Positions 17,472-27,468 are shown, counted from the stretch's first letter. The stretch is 64,000 bases of DNA from an uncultured Collinsella sp. (GCA_900541025.1 UQIL01000010.1:3696-67695), one strand, 5' to 3'. Translations and numbers: made by a program. Notes: a model not told the origin generated them from the letters alone.

Positions 17472-20400
17472 ATGGCATTCGTCCATCTGCACAATCACAC
17501 TGTTTTCTCGATGCTCGACGGCGCAACCCGTATCCAGGATATGGTCAACCGTGCCGTTGAGCTTGGCATGCCCGCCGTGGCCATTACCGACCACGGCTAC
17601 ATGTATGGCGTGCCTGACCTGGCGCTGGCCTGCGACGCCGTCAACCACAACACGCCCGAGTACAAAACCTGGAGCCACGACAAGGCCTTCTTGGAAAAGG
17701 ACCGCCGCGACGAGCTGGTGGAGCCCGATCCCGGGGAAAACCCGCGCGAGCATGCCCAGTATGTGAAGGACATGGCCATGTGGGACGAGAAGGGCAACAT
17801 CGACGAGCTCAAGCCGCCTCTGGTCATCAAGCCCATCTTTGGCTGCGAGGTTTACTTTACGCCGGACGAGACCCTTGCCCGCGACCATAAGCCCGAGCTC
17901 TACCACATGATCCTCCTGGCCAAGGACCAGGAGGGCTACGTCAACCTGATGCAGACGGTCTCCGAGGCCGCCGTGCAGGGCTTTTACTACAAGCCGCGCG
18001 TGACGCTCGACAACCTGCGCCGTCATGCCAAGGGCATGATTTGCACGAGCGCCTGCATCGCCGGCATCATTCCCAAGTACATCGACCGCGGTGACATGGA
18101 AGGCGCCATTAAATGGGCCGAGACCTTCCGCGATACCTTCGACCCCGGCGACTTTTATATCGAGATCCAGGAACACGGCATTACCACCGATAACGGCCTG
18201 ACCGACGAGCAGATGGACCGCACGCTCATCGATATCGCCAAGCAGGTGGGTGTCAAGGTCATCGCCACCAACGATTTCCATTACCTGCGCCGCGAGGACG
18301 CCCCCGTGCAGGACGTCATCATGTGCATCGGTATGAACGCCAAGGTCGACGACCCCAACCGCATGCGTATGACCGGCTCGGAGTTTTACATGAAGACCGA
18401 GGAGGAGATGCGGGCGATGTTCCCGTATTGCCCCGAGGCCTGCGACAACACGCTCGAGATCGCCGACAAGTGCTACGTGGAGCTCGACTGGGACTCCATC
18501 ATCCTGCCGCGCTTCCCGCTGCTCGATCCCGGCGAGACGCACGAGAGCCAGTTCCGCCGCGAGTGCGAGAAGGGCCTGCGCCAGCACTACGGTGACGACT
18601 GGGCCACGCGCGAGATCGGTGGCGTCAACATCAAAGAGCGCTTTGAGTACGAATACAAGGTCATCTGCGACAAGGGATTTGCCGCCTACTTCTTGATCGT
18701 TGCCGAGTACGTGCAATGGGCCAAGGACAACGGCATCGGCGTCGGCCCCGGCCGTGGTTCTGCCGCCGGCGCTATCGTCGCCTACGCCATGAACATCACC
18801 GCGTTCGACCCGCTCGAGAACGGCCTGATGTTCGAGAGGTTCCTGTCCCCGCAGCGTACCGAGATGCCCGATATCGATATGGACTTCGACGATGAGCGGC
18901 GTCTCGAGGTCGTGGAGCACGTTCGCCAGCTCTACGGTCCCGAGAAGGTCACCCACGTCATCACCTACTCGACCATTAAGGCCAAGCAGGCCATTAACGA
19001 CGCCGCGCGCGTCCTAGACTACCCGGTCTACATGGGCCAGCGCCTGTCCAAGATGGTCTCGAGCGACCCCAAGGTTAAGCTCAAGCAGGTGCTCGAAAAG
19101 CAACCCGGCAAAGAAGATCTGTTTAACCCCGATTTTGCCGAGGCCTATAAAAAGGACGACGACGCCCGCCGCATCATCGACACGGCGCTCTCGATTGAGG
19201 GCCTCACCCGTGGCGAGGGTGTGCACGCGTGCGCCGTTCTAATCTGCCGCGACCCCGTCAACGAGCACGTGCCCACCAAGCTCGATACCAAGGGCGGCGT
19301 CGAGATTACCCAGTACGAGGGTCATACCGTCGCCGACATGGGCCTGCTCAAGATGGACTTCCTGGGCCTGCGCACGCTGACGGTTATCTCTAAGGCCAAG
19401 GCCAACATCAAAAAGAACTTCGGCATCGACATCAAAGAGGAAGAGATTCCCTTTGACGATCCCGAGATCTTTAAGCTCATGGGCTCCGGCCACACTGCCG
19501 GCGTCTTCCAGGTCGAGTCCGCCGGCATGACGGCCACGATCAAGAACATGAAGCCCACCGAGTACAAGCACGTCGTGGCATTGATCGCCCTGTACCGCCC
19601 GGGCCCGCTGGGCGCCGGCATGGTTTCGTCCTACATCAACCGTATGAACGGCAAGGAGCCGGCCGTCTCCTACGACGACCGTCTGGACGACATCCTGGGT
19701 GAAACCTACGGCACCATGGTCTACCAGGAGCAGGTTATGCTCATCTCCGTCGAGATGTGCGGCTTCTCCAAGGGCGAATCGGACTCGCGTATCCGTAAGC
19801 CCGTGGCTAAGAAGAAGATCAAGCTGCTCACGTCGACGGTGCTCCACTGGGAGGATGGCTCGGACGAGACCACCTACGACCACTGGATGAACGGCGCTAT
19901 CAAGAACAACTACACGCGCGAGGTCGCCCAGAAGATTTGGGACGATGTTCTCGAGTTCGCATCTTACGCCTTCAACAAGTCGCACTCCGCCGGCTACGCC
20001 ATCCTGGTTATGCAGACGGCGTGGCTCAAGGCGCACTATCCACACGAGTACATGGCGGCCGTTCTGACGTCCTATACGGGCAAGACCGACAAGATCGTGC
20101 ACTACGTCTCGGCGTGCCGTCACGACGGCATCCCCGTGCTGTCGCCAGATGTCAACGAGTCCGGCACCGAGTTCACGGCTACCAAGGAGGGCGTGCGCTT
20201 TGGTCTGGCCGGTATTCGAGGCGTGGGCACCGGCGTGGCGCAGGCGATTATCGCTGAGCGCGAGGCAGGCGGTCCGTTTAAGACGCTGCACGACTTTGTT
20301 GAGCGCGTGGACTCGAGCCAGGCCAACCGCCGCGTGATCGAATCGCTGATCAAGGCAGGTGCCTTCGACTCCACGGGCTATCCGCGCCGCCAGATGATGC

Positions 20401-21275
20401 ACTTTGTGGACAAGAACAACCCCGAGAACATCATCGACGCCGCGATAAAGCGCCAGAAGGACCGCGCGAGCGGCCAGACCTCGTTCTTCGACATGTTTGG
20501 TGATGTTGAGGGCTCGGGCTTTGAGGTCAGCGTGCCCGATCCGGACGGCCAGGAATGGGACCGCCACCTTAAGCTGAGCCAGGAGAAGGAGGTTCTGGGC
20601 ATCTATGTCTCGGACCACCCGCTGCGCCCGTTTGAGTATGCGCTCAGCAAAGCGCGCGACTTCTCGTTCTCGCAGATCGACACCGGCTACGAAGTTCAGA
20701 ATCCTACGGGCGGCACCATCAACCAGGAGATTCCCGAGGGCAAAGCGCTGTGGTGGGCCGGCATGGTCTCGAGCGTGTCCAAGCGCGTGACCAAAAACGG
20801 CGACCCCATGGGCATCGTGCAGCTCGAGGACATGGAAGGCGAGGCCACCGTCGTCGTGTTCCCCAAGACCTATAAAGAGGCCGAGGGGTACCTGTACGGC
20901 GAGGTCGATCCCGAGACCGGTGCGCAGCTGTCCGACGCCTTTGTGCGCATCAAGGGCAAACTCGAGCGCTCGGACCGCGGCGACCAGATCATCGCGCAGG
21001 AGATCGTGCCGCTTGAGCTCAACGAGGAGAACAACAAGCCCAAGGTGTTTGAGGTCATGGTGCCCAACAGCCGCTTTAGCCAGGGCAATATGGCGCGCCT
21101 GGCCACGGTGCTCACCGCTAACCCGGGCGGCGACCGCGTGGAGATCTTTATCGAGCAGGTGGACGGGCGCGTACTGCGCGCCGAGGTGCCTGCCAAGGTC
21201 AACGCGCGCTCGATTCCGCTGCTGGCCGAGGCCAAGGCAATTGTGGGTAACCAGGGCAGAGTGACGGTTATCTAA
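17472..21275 (+). CDS. dnaE: DNA polymerase III subunit alpha
   Basis: The replicative polymerase catalytic subunit, 1267 residues. The N-terminal PHP domain opens with VHLHNHTVFSMLDG. Palm motifs include GVGPGRGSAAGAIVAYA and the catalytic acidic cluster MPDIDMDFDDERR. KSHSAGYAILVMQTAWLKAHYPHEY is conserved in the C-family. Helix-hairpin-helix and OB-fold regions follow; the OB strand reads WWAGMVSSVSKRVTKNG. QTSFFDMF near residue 1000 fits a beta-clamp binding motif. It is about 100 residues longer than E. coli DnaE, mainly from an insertion in the PHP region (around residues 55-110). ATG 17472 follows GGAGCTC. A GGGGTAAAATC promoter-like stretch lies at about 17423-17433. Confidence 0.96.
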   Translation: MAFVHLHNHTVFSMLDGATRIQDMVNRAVELGMPAVAITDHGYMYGVPDLALACDAVNHNTPEYKTWSHDKAFLEKDRRDELVEPDPGENPREHAQYVKDMAMWDEKGNIDELKPPLVIKPIFGCEVYFTPDETLARDHKPELYHMILLAKDQEGYVNLMQTVSEAAVQGFYYKPRVTLDNLRRHAKGMICTSACIAGIIPKYIDRGDMEGAIKWAETFRDTFDPGDFYIEIQEHGITTDNGLTDEQMDRTLIDIAKQVGVKVIATNDFHYLRREDAPVQDVIMCIGMNAKVDDPNRMRMTGSEFYMKTEEEMRAMFPYCPEACDNTLEIADKCYVELDWDSIILPRFPLLDPGETHESQFRRECEKGLRQHYGDDWATREIGGVNIKERFEYEYKVICDKGFAAYFLIVAEYVQWAKDNGIGVGPGRGSAAGAIVAYAMNITAFDPLENGLMFERFLSPQRTEMPDIDMDFDDERRLEVVEHVRQLYGPEKVTHVITYSTIKAKQAINDAARVLDYPVYMGQRLSKMVSSDPKVKLKQVLEKQPGKEDLFNPDFAEAYKKDDDARRIIDTALSIEGLTRGEGVHACAVLICRDPVNEHVPTKLDTKGGVEITQYEGHTVADMGLLKMDFLGLRTLTVISKAKANIKKNFGIDIKEEEIPFDDPEIFKLMGSGHTAGVFQVESAGMTATIKNMKPTEYKHVVALIALYRPGPLGAGMVSSYINRMNGKEPAVSYDDRLDDILGETYGTMVYQEQVMLISVEMCGFSKGESDSRIRKPVAKKKIKLLTSTVLHWEDGSDETTYDHWMNGAIKNNYTREVAQKIWDDVLEFASYAFNKSHSAGYAILVMQTAWLKAHYPHEYMAAVLTSYTGKTDKIVHYVSACRHDGIPVLSPDVNESGTEFTATKEGVRFGLAGIRGVGTGVAQAIIAEREAGGPFKTLHDFVERVDSSQANRRVIESLIKAGAFDSTGYPRRQMMHFVDKNNPENIIDAAIKRQKDRASGQTSFFDMFGDVEGSGFEVSVPDPDGQEWDRHLKLSQEKEVLGIYVSDHPLRPFEYALSKARDFSFSQIDTGYEVQNPTGGTINQEIPEGKALWWAGMVSSVSKRVTKNGDPMGIVQLEDMEGEATVVVFPKTYKEAEGYLYGEVDPETGAQLSDAFVRIKGKLERSDRGDQIIAQEIVPLELNEENNKPKVFEVMVPNSRFSQGNMARLATVLTANPGGDRVEIFIEQVDGRVLRAEVPAKVNARSIPLLAEAKAIVGNQGRVTVI

Positions 21276-21288
21276 AATGATTTTGCCT

Positions 21289-21415
21289 GGGTAGCTAATT
21301 TGGGACGGGGCTATTTTAGCTACCCTTTGACTGACGGCGAATGAGTCGGGGTCGGAATACATCTCAACCGACATATGGGGGTAGCTAAAATAGCCCCGTC
21401 CCAAATTAGCTACCC
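21289..21415. repeat. Intergenic nested inverted repeat (E5)
   Basis: Two perfect 37-bp arms (21289-21325 and 21379-21415) with a 53-base loop. Each arm is itself flanked by GGGTAGCTA and TAGCTACCC, giving a palindrome within a palindrome around TTTGGGACGGGGC. It fills the gap between dnaE and the SNF2 helicase gene and ends about 20 bp before that gene's start. Confidence 0.85.
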
Positions 21416-21436
21416 CGGGTGAGATTGGAGGAAGTG

Positions 21437-24400
21437 ATGGCGCAGGGGACGTTTGTGCAGGCGCTCCGGAAAGAGGCGGCGCTGAGCGGCACCTTTATGA
21501 AGGGCCGCTCGCTCATGCTCAACGGCGCCGTGCTGTCGATCGAGGACAGCGGCTCGCGCTTCTCCAAGAACGTGACGGTTGAGGGCTCAGTGCGCGGCTC
21601 GCGCGGTGACCTGTACAAGACGCACGTGGCGCTCGACATGGACGAGCACGAGGTGATCGACTACGACTGCGATTGCCCCGCTGCCTATCGCTACCCCGGC
21701 ATGTGCAAGCACGCCATCGCCACGGCGCTAGCGTACCTGGACGCCAGCGGCATTGAGCCTGTTGAGGGGCTGCGCACGCCGGTCCGCACGTTTACGGCGG
21801 CGCCCAAGCAAGCCGCGCGTCCTGCGTCTGCCGCACCGGCGGTCAACCCTAACTTTCCCTTCCCGGCGCCAGTTCCCACGAGCCCGAGCCTCATGAAGGC
21901 GCTCTCCGATCTTTCGGACGCGCGCATGGATGAGTTGGCGGGCATGCGCCGCAAGCTCGCCGGCACTGTCGACCCCGATGCCCCCAAGGCGGTGTTGGAG
22001 CCCTCGCTGGTGCCGTACTACAATCCGCTGTTCGCCGACCGCTTTAGCTGGGCGCTCGAGCTTCGCATCCGATGCGGCTCGGTGTCCTACGTGGTCAAGG
22101 ACATCGACGGCATGGCCGCCGCCTACGTGCGCGGCGGCACGTTCTCGTACGGCAAGAAGCTCACATTCCTCCATACGCCCGAGGCCTTTGACGAGGTTTC
22201 GGTGCGTCTGCTCGACCTTGTTGTGGCAACGGTTGTGTATCTGAGCGACATCACGAGTTCGCGTTCGGCGTCGTACGATTTTGCACGCAGCGGCTTTGTC
22301 GCCGAGCGTCAACTGCCGCTGTCCGAGCATGACATCGTATACATGCTGGACTTGCTGCGTGGCCGGACCATTTCCTTTGAGCCCGCCTGGTCGCGGGGAA
22401 CGACGACGCATCGTTCCTACGAGGTGGCGGTTGAGTTGTCGCCGGTGGGGGAGGACGAGGCCTCGGCAAAACAGCCGCCGCTCCTTGCCGCCAAGATCGC
22501 GCCGGCGGCCGGTGGCAGCTACGACCTGCGTCTGCCCGCCGATATGTACTGCTTTGTCTCGGGCGACGTTGCCTATCTGGTCGACACGCACCGCGCGCGC
22601 CGCGCCGATGCGGCGTTTGCCCAGCATGCCGCACCGTTTCTGTCGCGTCTGCTGCCCTGTCGCACGCCGGTCCATATCGCCGCCGAACAGGTGGGCGAAT
22701 TCTGCCGCATGGCGCTGCCCGTGCTGCGCGAATACACTGACCTCACCGCTCCCGCCGTGCTCGACACCGTGGCGCCCGAGCCGAGCTTTGCCATGGCAAT
22801 CGGTGTCGACGATGGGCTTGTGACCTGCAAGATTACGGTTAGCTACGGCGATTGGTCGGCAGATCTCTTTAGCCTGGGTGCCCCGGGCAGCCCCTTCGAA
22901 GAACAGCGCCCGGGCGTGCCGCCGCGCGACGAGATAGCAGAGTTTCGCGTTATGGACACGGCGGCCCTGTATTTCGACTTTTACGAGGGCGGCCTGGCGT
23001 TTGAGGAGCGCGACGACGAGAGCCTGTTCTGCCTGCTCACCGAGGGCCTGTCTGCCCTGTCCGAGCTGGGCGAGGTCATGCTCAGCGACCGCCTACGCCA
23101 GATCTCGGTCCGCCCTGCGCCCAAGCTTTCGGTGCGCGCGACCGTCAAGAGCAACCTGCTCGATGTCGAACTGGGCGCGAGCGGTCTTTCAGCGGCAGAT
23201 CTTGCCATCTATCTGGACTCATACAAGCGCCATCAGACGTTTGCGCGCCTGACGTCCGGCGACATCGTGCGCCTGGACGAGGGTGCCCGTGCCGCGTTTG
23301 GCCTTGCCGAGGACCTGGGCGTCGATGCTGTCGACCTGCTCGACGGCGTGTCGCTTCCCGCGTCGAGCACCCTGTTTGTCGATAGCATGCTTGCACGCAC
23401 GCCCGCGCTCGAAGCCGATCGCGACGCTGCGTTCCGTCGCACCGTCGAGCGCTTGGATACGCTCGGCAAGATGGACTTTACGGTGCCGGCATCTCTCAAG
23501 GCCACACTGCGCGGCTATCAGGTCGACGGCTACCAGTGGCTCGGCTCGCTCGAGCACCTGGGCCTCGGCGGTATCTTGGCCGACGATATGGGCCTGGGCA
23601 AAACACTGCAGATGATCGCGCATATCCTGGCGCGCGTGGAGGCGGGGGACACTAAGCCCACGCTTGTGGTGTGCCCTGCGTCGCTTGTGTACAACTGGAC
23701 TGCCGAGCTGGAGCGCTTTGCGCCTTCGCTCGACGTGTGCGCCATCGTGGGTGCCAAGGCGCAGCGCCGCGTGCAGATAGCCGGCGCCGACGAGCATAAC
23801 GTGGTCGTGACGTCGTATGACCTCATGCGCCGCGATATCGACGAGTATGCCGAGCAGGACTTTGCCCGCGTTGTGCTCGACGAGGCCCAGTACATTAAAA
23901 ACCCGCTCACGCAGGTAGCGCGCGCCGCCAAGCGCCTGCCTGCCGGCGTGCGCTTTGCCTTGACGGGCACGCCCATCGAAAATCGCCTGTCTGAGCTCTG
24001 GAGCATCTTCGACTTTTTGATGCCGGGCCTGCTTGGCACACGCGAGTCGTTTGCCAAGCGCTTTGAGAGCCCCGTCGAGCATGCCGAGGGCGATAGCGCC
24101 GCTCGCCTGCAGGCGCTCGTGTCGCCGTTTGTGCTGCGCCGTGTCAAGGAAGACGTGGTTGCCGACCTGCCCGAAAAGATCGAGGACACCGTCATGGCGC
24201 AGCTCACCGGCGAGCAGCGCAAGCTCTACCTGGCCAACCAAGACCGCATCGCCCAGCAGGTGCAGCACCGTGAGGCATCCGAGTTTAAGAAAGACAAGCT
24301 CAAGGTACTCGCCGAGCTCACCAAGCTGCGCCAGATCTGCTGCGACCCGCGTCTACACTACGAGGATTACAAGGCGGGGAGCGCCAAACTCGACGCTTGC

Positions 24401-24901
24401 ATGGAGCTCGTGCACGGTGCGCTCGACGGCGGGCACCACATTCTGCTGTTCAGCCAGTTCACGGGCATGCTCGATATCATTGGCAGGCGCCTGACCAAGG
24501 AGGACATCGGCTTTCTTAAGCTCACGGGCGCTTCGTCCAAGGAGAGCCGCGCCAAGATGGTCGCGCAGTTCCAGGCGGGCGAGGTGCCGGTGTTTCTGAT
24601 CTCGCTCAAGGCGGGCGGCGTGGGCCTCAACCTGACGGCGGCCGACGTGGTCATCCACTACGACCCGTGGTGGAACGTGGCCGCGCAGGACCAGGCGACC
24701 GACCGCGCGCACCGTATTGGCCAGCAACATACCGTGACCGTGTACAAGCTCATCGCCAAGGACACGATCGAGGAGCGCATCATGCAGATGCAGGAGTCTA
24801 AGCGCGACCTGGTCAACAGCGTGCTCGGCGGCGACGGCATCTCCTCGGCGCTGTTTACCCGCGAGGACGTTCTGGCGCTGCTCGGCGGCGACGGGCGCTA
24901 A
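21437..24901 (+). CDS. SNF2-family helicase with SWIM zinc finger
   Basis: A 1154-residue SF2 ATPase. A SWIM zinc finger is near residue 70 (CDCPAAYRYPGMCKHAIA, CxCxnCxH). A poorly conserved middle region of about 550 residues follows. The ATPase core has RGYQVDGYQWLGSLEHLGLG, ADDMGLGKTLQ (Walker A), DEAQYIKNP (Walker B, DEAQ) and LTGTPIENRLSELWSIFDF. The second lobe has LLFSQFTGML, GGVGLNLTAADVVIHYD and DRAHRIGQ. Bacterial SWIM-SNF2 proteins are thought to remodel protein-DNA complexes or help RNA polymerase, in the manner of RapA, but the role here is not known. ATG 21437 has GGAGG five bases upstream. Confidence 0.93.
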   Translation: MAQGTFVQALRKEAALSGTFMKGRSLMLNGAVLSIEDSGSRFSKNVTVEGSVRGSRGDLYKTHVALDMDEHEVIDYDCDCPAAYRYPGMCKHAIATALAYLDASGIEPVEGLRTPVRTFTAAPKQAARPASAAPAVNPNFPFPAPVPTSPSLMKALSDLSDARMDELAGMRRKLAGTVDPDAPKAVLEPSLVPYYNPLFADRFSWALELRIRCGSVSYVVKDIDGMAAAYVRGGTFSYGKKLTFLHTPEAFDEVSVRLLDLVVATVVYLSDITSSRSASYDFARSGFVAERQLPLSEHDIVYMLDLLRGRTISFEPAWSRGTTTHRSYEVAVELSPVGEDEASAKQPPLLAAKIAPAAGGSYDLRLPADMYCFVSGDVAYLVDTHRARRADAAFAQHAAPFLSRLLPCRTPVHIAAEQVGEFCRMALPVLREYTDLTAPAVLDTVAPEPSFAMAIGVDDGLVTCKITVSYGDWSADLFSLGAPGSPFEEQRPGVPPRDEIAEFRVMDTAALYFDFYEGGLAFEERDDESLFCLLTEGLSALSELGEVMLSDRLRQISVRPAPKLSVRATVKSNLLDVELGASGLSAADLAIYLDSYKRHQTFARLTSGDIVRLDEGARAAFGLAEDLGVDAVDLLDGVSLPASSTLFVDSMLARTPALEADRDAAFRRTVERLDTLGKMDFTVPASLKATLRGYQVDGYQWLGSLEHLGLGGILADDMGLGKTLQMIAHILARVEAGDTKPTLVVCPASLVYNWTAELERFAPSLDVCAIVGAKAQRRVQIAGADEHNVVVTSYDLMRRDIDEYAEQDFARVVLDEAQYIKNPLTQVARAAKRLPAGVRFALTGTPIENRLSELWSIFDFLMPGLLGTRESFAKRFESPVEHAEGDSAARLQALVSPFVLRRVKEDVVADLPEKIEDTVMAQLTGEQRKLYLANQDRIAQQVQHREASEFKKDKLKVLAELTKLRQICCDPRLHYEDYKAGSAKLDACMELVHGALDGGHHILLFSQFTGMLDIIGRRLTKEDIGFLKLTGASSKESRAKMVAQFQAGEVPVFLISLKAGGVGLNLTAADVVIHYDPWWNVAAQDQATDRAHRIGQQHTVTVYKLIAKDTIEERIMQMQESKRDLVNSVLGGDGISSALFTREDVLALLGGDGR

Positions 24902-25002
24902 CCTCGCTCGTTATGTGTTCATTTGCCATGCCGTGGATGGTTCGCCTGCCTTTGGGCATAAGAACCATCGAGAACATCGGCACATCAGCAAAGGAGAGCA
25001 TC

Positions 25003-25365
25003 ATGGCGAAATTCTTTAAGGACCCCGACGGCAAGCTCATTGCCGCCCTTGGCAACGACGTTGCAACCCCTACCGGCTGCACGGAGCTGACCGCGAACAC
25101 CGAGGACGCGGCGCACGAGAAGCACGTGCCCGTCGTCGAGAGCGAGCGCGACGGTCACGTGATTCGTGCACGTGTGGGCTCGGTCGAGCATCCTATGGTG
25201 CCCGAGCACTACATCGAGTGGATCGCCCTTGAGGCCGAGGGCCGTCTGGAGGTCCATTACCTTGAACCCGGCATGAAGCCCGCGACGTTTTTTGCCGGCG
25301 GTTCCAAGACCGGTACCGTCTATGCCTATTGCAACCTGCACGGGCTGTGGTCCGCGACGTTCTAG
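25003..25365 (+). CDS. Superoxide reductase (desulfoferrodoxin family, short form)
   Basis: A 120-residue protein made only of the superoxide-reductase domain, as in neelaredoxin-type enzymes; the N-terminal desulforedoxin Cys4 domain is absent. Expected Fe ligands are His41 (in the EKHVP catalytic loop), His63, His69, Cys110 and His113 (AYCNLHGLW). It reduces superoxide to peroxide without making oxygen, which suits an anaerobe. AAAGGAGA precedes ATG 25003, and a hairpin follows the stop. Cytoplasmic; expressed alone. Confidence 0.9.
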   Translation: MAKFFKDPDGKLIAALGNDVATPTGCTELTANTEDAAHEKHVPVVESERDGHVIRARVGSVEHPMVPEHYIEWIALEAEGRLEVHYLEPGMKPATFFAGGSKTGTVYAYCNLHGLWSATF

Positions 25366-25411
25366 GAGCGCGCCCCCGCTCGGGGTATCATAGCTAGCAT
25401 ATGCACATGCG

Positions 25412-25444
25412 AGCGCCGACTGCATCATGCGGCCGGCGCTTTTA
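25412..25444 (+). terminator. Probable terminator after superoxide reductase gene
   Basis: AGCGCCG (25412-25418) pairs with CGGCGCT (25434-25440) around an inner GCATCATGC, followed by TTTTA. Confidence 0.6.
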
Positions 25445-25482
25445 CTACGACAACGATGGTTTACGACGGAAAGGGCTGAGCC

Positions 25483-27468
25483 ATGAAGCTCGCACTTGCA
25501 CAGATCGATATGCGCCTGGGTGATATTGAGGGTATCTGCGGTCGCATCGAGGACCAGGCGCGCCTGGCCCACGAGCGCGGTGCGCGCGTGTTGTGCGTGC
25601 CGGCTCCGCTCTTTATGGGAGCCCTGCCCGGCGGCCTGGTGGGCACTGCCGACTTTGAGCACGACATGCTTGCCGGCTTGACCGGCGTCGCCGAGCGTAT
25701 CCAAGAGCTCGATATGATCTGCATCGTGCCCGCGGCGGTTTCGTTTGAGGGCCAGCCCCTGCTCGACTACATGATGCTCAAGGACGGCCATGTGGTGCCG
25801 GCCCGTTCGAGCATTGCCCTGCAGCGTGGCGAGAACAACGACGCGCGCTGGGCGCCGCCGGTGTTTGACGTGGACGGTGTGCGCATCGCCGTGATTTTCG
25901 ATCTGGACCGCGAGCTCGGCATGCTTCCGACCGGCGTCGACCTCATCGCCTATTTTCAGTTCAACGCGTTTGATATGACCGACCGCGAGACGGCCGCCAT
26001 TGCCGCCGTTCGCAGCGGTGCCTACCGCAAGATCGCCTCCAAGCGCAGCGTATGGTTTGCCTGCATGGCGCCGGTCGGTGCGTACGACGAGTCGGTGTAT
26101 ACCGGCGGCTCGTTTGTGCTCGACGACTGCGGCCGCGTGGTGGCCCAAGCGCCGTGTTTTGAGGAGAGCCTGCTGGTTCAGGAGATCCAGCGCGGTGTGA
26201 TGCTCGATGCCTTGGAGGACCACGAGCTGCCCGAGTTTCGCTCCGAGGAGTGGTTGTGGCAGGCGCTGGTGCTCGCTGTGCGCGACAACGCCCGTGCCCA
26301 TGGCACGTCGCGCGCCGTGGTGGCGCTCGAGGGAGACTTGCCGTCGTCTTTGCTTGCGGCGTTGGCTGTCGATGCATTGGGTTCGCGCAATGTGGTCGGC
26401 CTGGTACTGGGACGCAACCGCATCTTTACGCCGGCGCAGGAGGAGGCCGAGGCTGCTCGCTGTGCCGCCGTTCGCGCCATTGCCGAGCGCCTGCATATTC
26501 GCACGGTTGAGCGCGATGCGCCGGATGCCGCGCGTGTGCTCGACCGCGATGTGTCGGCGGGCGATGCCGAGCGCCTGCGCTCTCGCACGCTGGGCCTTAT
26601 GCTGGAGGATACGGCGCTCGAGCTGGGCGCGATGGCGTTGACCCCGCTGTCCAAAACTGAGTACGCGCTGGCGGCGCCCGCGCTTTGCGGTGGCTACCAG
26701 GGCGATTATGCGCCCTTTGGCGATGTGTATCTGTCGACGCTTGAGTTTGTGGCGCGTGTGCGCAACCGTACGTCTGCTGTGGTGCCGCAGGAGCTCGTGA
26801 CGCTCAACGCGGTGGAAGATTGCATGGAGCGCGTACTGGCGCGGGCGCTCTCGACGCTCGACGGTCCGGTCGACATGCTCGATCGCGCGGCGCAGCTGCT
26901 CGGTGGACTCGAGCCGGGCGAGGTCGATGGCACGCTCGAGGCGCACGTGGACCGCAACCGACCTTTCGACGACATCCCGATGTCCGCCGGCAAGCCCGAG
27001 GCTTGCTCGCTGCTGCTGATGCTCGTGCGTCAGGGCGAGGCCGCCCGCCGCATGCTGCCGACGGCGCCGATCGTCTCGGCCCGTTCGTTTGTCGAGCGCG
27101 CCTGGCCGTACATGCTCGCATGGTCCGACCTGGGGCTGAGCGGCAAGGAACGCATGACGGTCGATGCGCTGGCGCGCGCCGAGGTGAACCGCTTTGCCGA
27201 CGAGGATACAAGCGAGCGCATGCGTGGCGAGATGATGGGCATACTGGGTGACCTGTTGGGTATTTCGCCCGAGCAGATGGAGGAGCTGCGCTCCGAGGAC
27301 GGCCAGCGCCGCCTGCACGAGGGCATGAAGAAGTTTGAGGGCGAGGTCCAGGACGCCATCGATAAGATGATGGGCGGCCAGGGTGGCCCGCAGGGTGGTC
27401 CCCAGGGCACGCCGATGCCGCAACCGCCGGTGGATCCGAGGCAGTTCCCGTTCTTTAGCCAAAACTAA
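25483..27468 (+). CDS. NadE-like protein with both active sites degenerate
   Basis: A 661-residue protein with the domain order of glutamine-dependent NAD synthetase: N-terminal nitrilase fold (1-240), then NAD-synthase ATP-pyrophosphatase fold (about 255-470), then a helical region and a Gly/Pro/Gln tail. Signature residues are missing. The nitrilase Glu is replaced in VPAPLFMG (Ala41). The catalytic Cys of the usual ICED motif aligns with Phe139 in AVIFDLDRE. No Lys is found at the expected site near SSIALQRGE. The synthase P-loop SGGxDSS reads EGDLPSS (283-289), and the GGFAPIKDV-type loop reads GDYAPFGDV. I infer a non-catalytic paralogue, perhaps regulatory or structural. The reading frame is intact and has an AAAGGGCTGAGCC leader, so it is not an obvious pseudogene. 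Confidence 0.75.
   Translation: MKLALAQIDMRLGDIEGICGRIEDQARLAHERGARVLCVPAPLFMGALPGGLVGTADFEHDMLAGLTGVAERIQELDMICIVPAAVSFEGQPLLDYMMLKDGHVVPARSSIALQRGENNDARWAPPVFDVDGVRIAVIFDLDRELGMLPTGVDLIAYFQFNAFDMTDRETAAIAAVRSGAYRKIASKRSVWFACMAPVGAYDESVYTGGSFVLDDCGRVVAQAPCFEESLLVQEIQRGVMLDALEDHELPEFRSEEWLWQALVLAVRDNARAHGTSRAVVALEGDLPSSLLAALAVDALGSRNVVGLVLGRNRIFTPAQEEAEAARCAAVRAIAERLHIRTVERDAPDAARVLDRDVSAGDAERLRSRTLGLMLEDTALELGAMALTPLSKTEYALAAPALCGGYQGDYAPFGDVYLSTLEFVARVRNRTSAVVPQELVTLNAVEDCMERVLARALSTLDGPVDMLDRAAQLLGGLEPGEVDGTLEAHVDRNRPFDDIPMSAGKPEACSLLLMLVRQGEAARRMLPTAPIVSARSFVERAWPYMLAWSDLGLSGKERMTVDALARAEVNRFADEDTSERMRGEMMGILGDLLGISPEQMEELRSEDGQRRLHEGMKKFEGEVQDAIDKMMGGQGGPQGGPQGTPMPQPPVDPRQFPFFSQN

Noticed and set aside
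19239..21404. A 721-codon open frame antisense to dnaE
   Set aside because: A shadow of dnaE: low-complexity His/Arg/Leu-rich translation, no ribosome site, complete overlap with a conserved gene.
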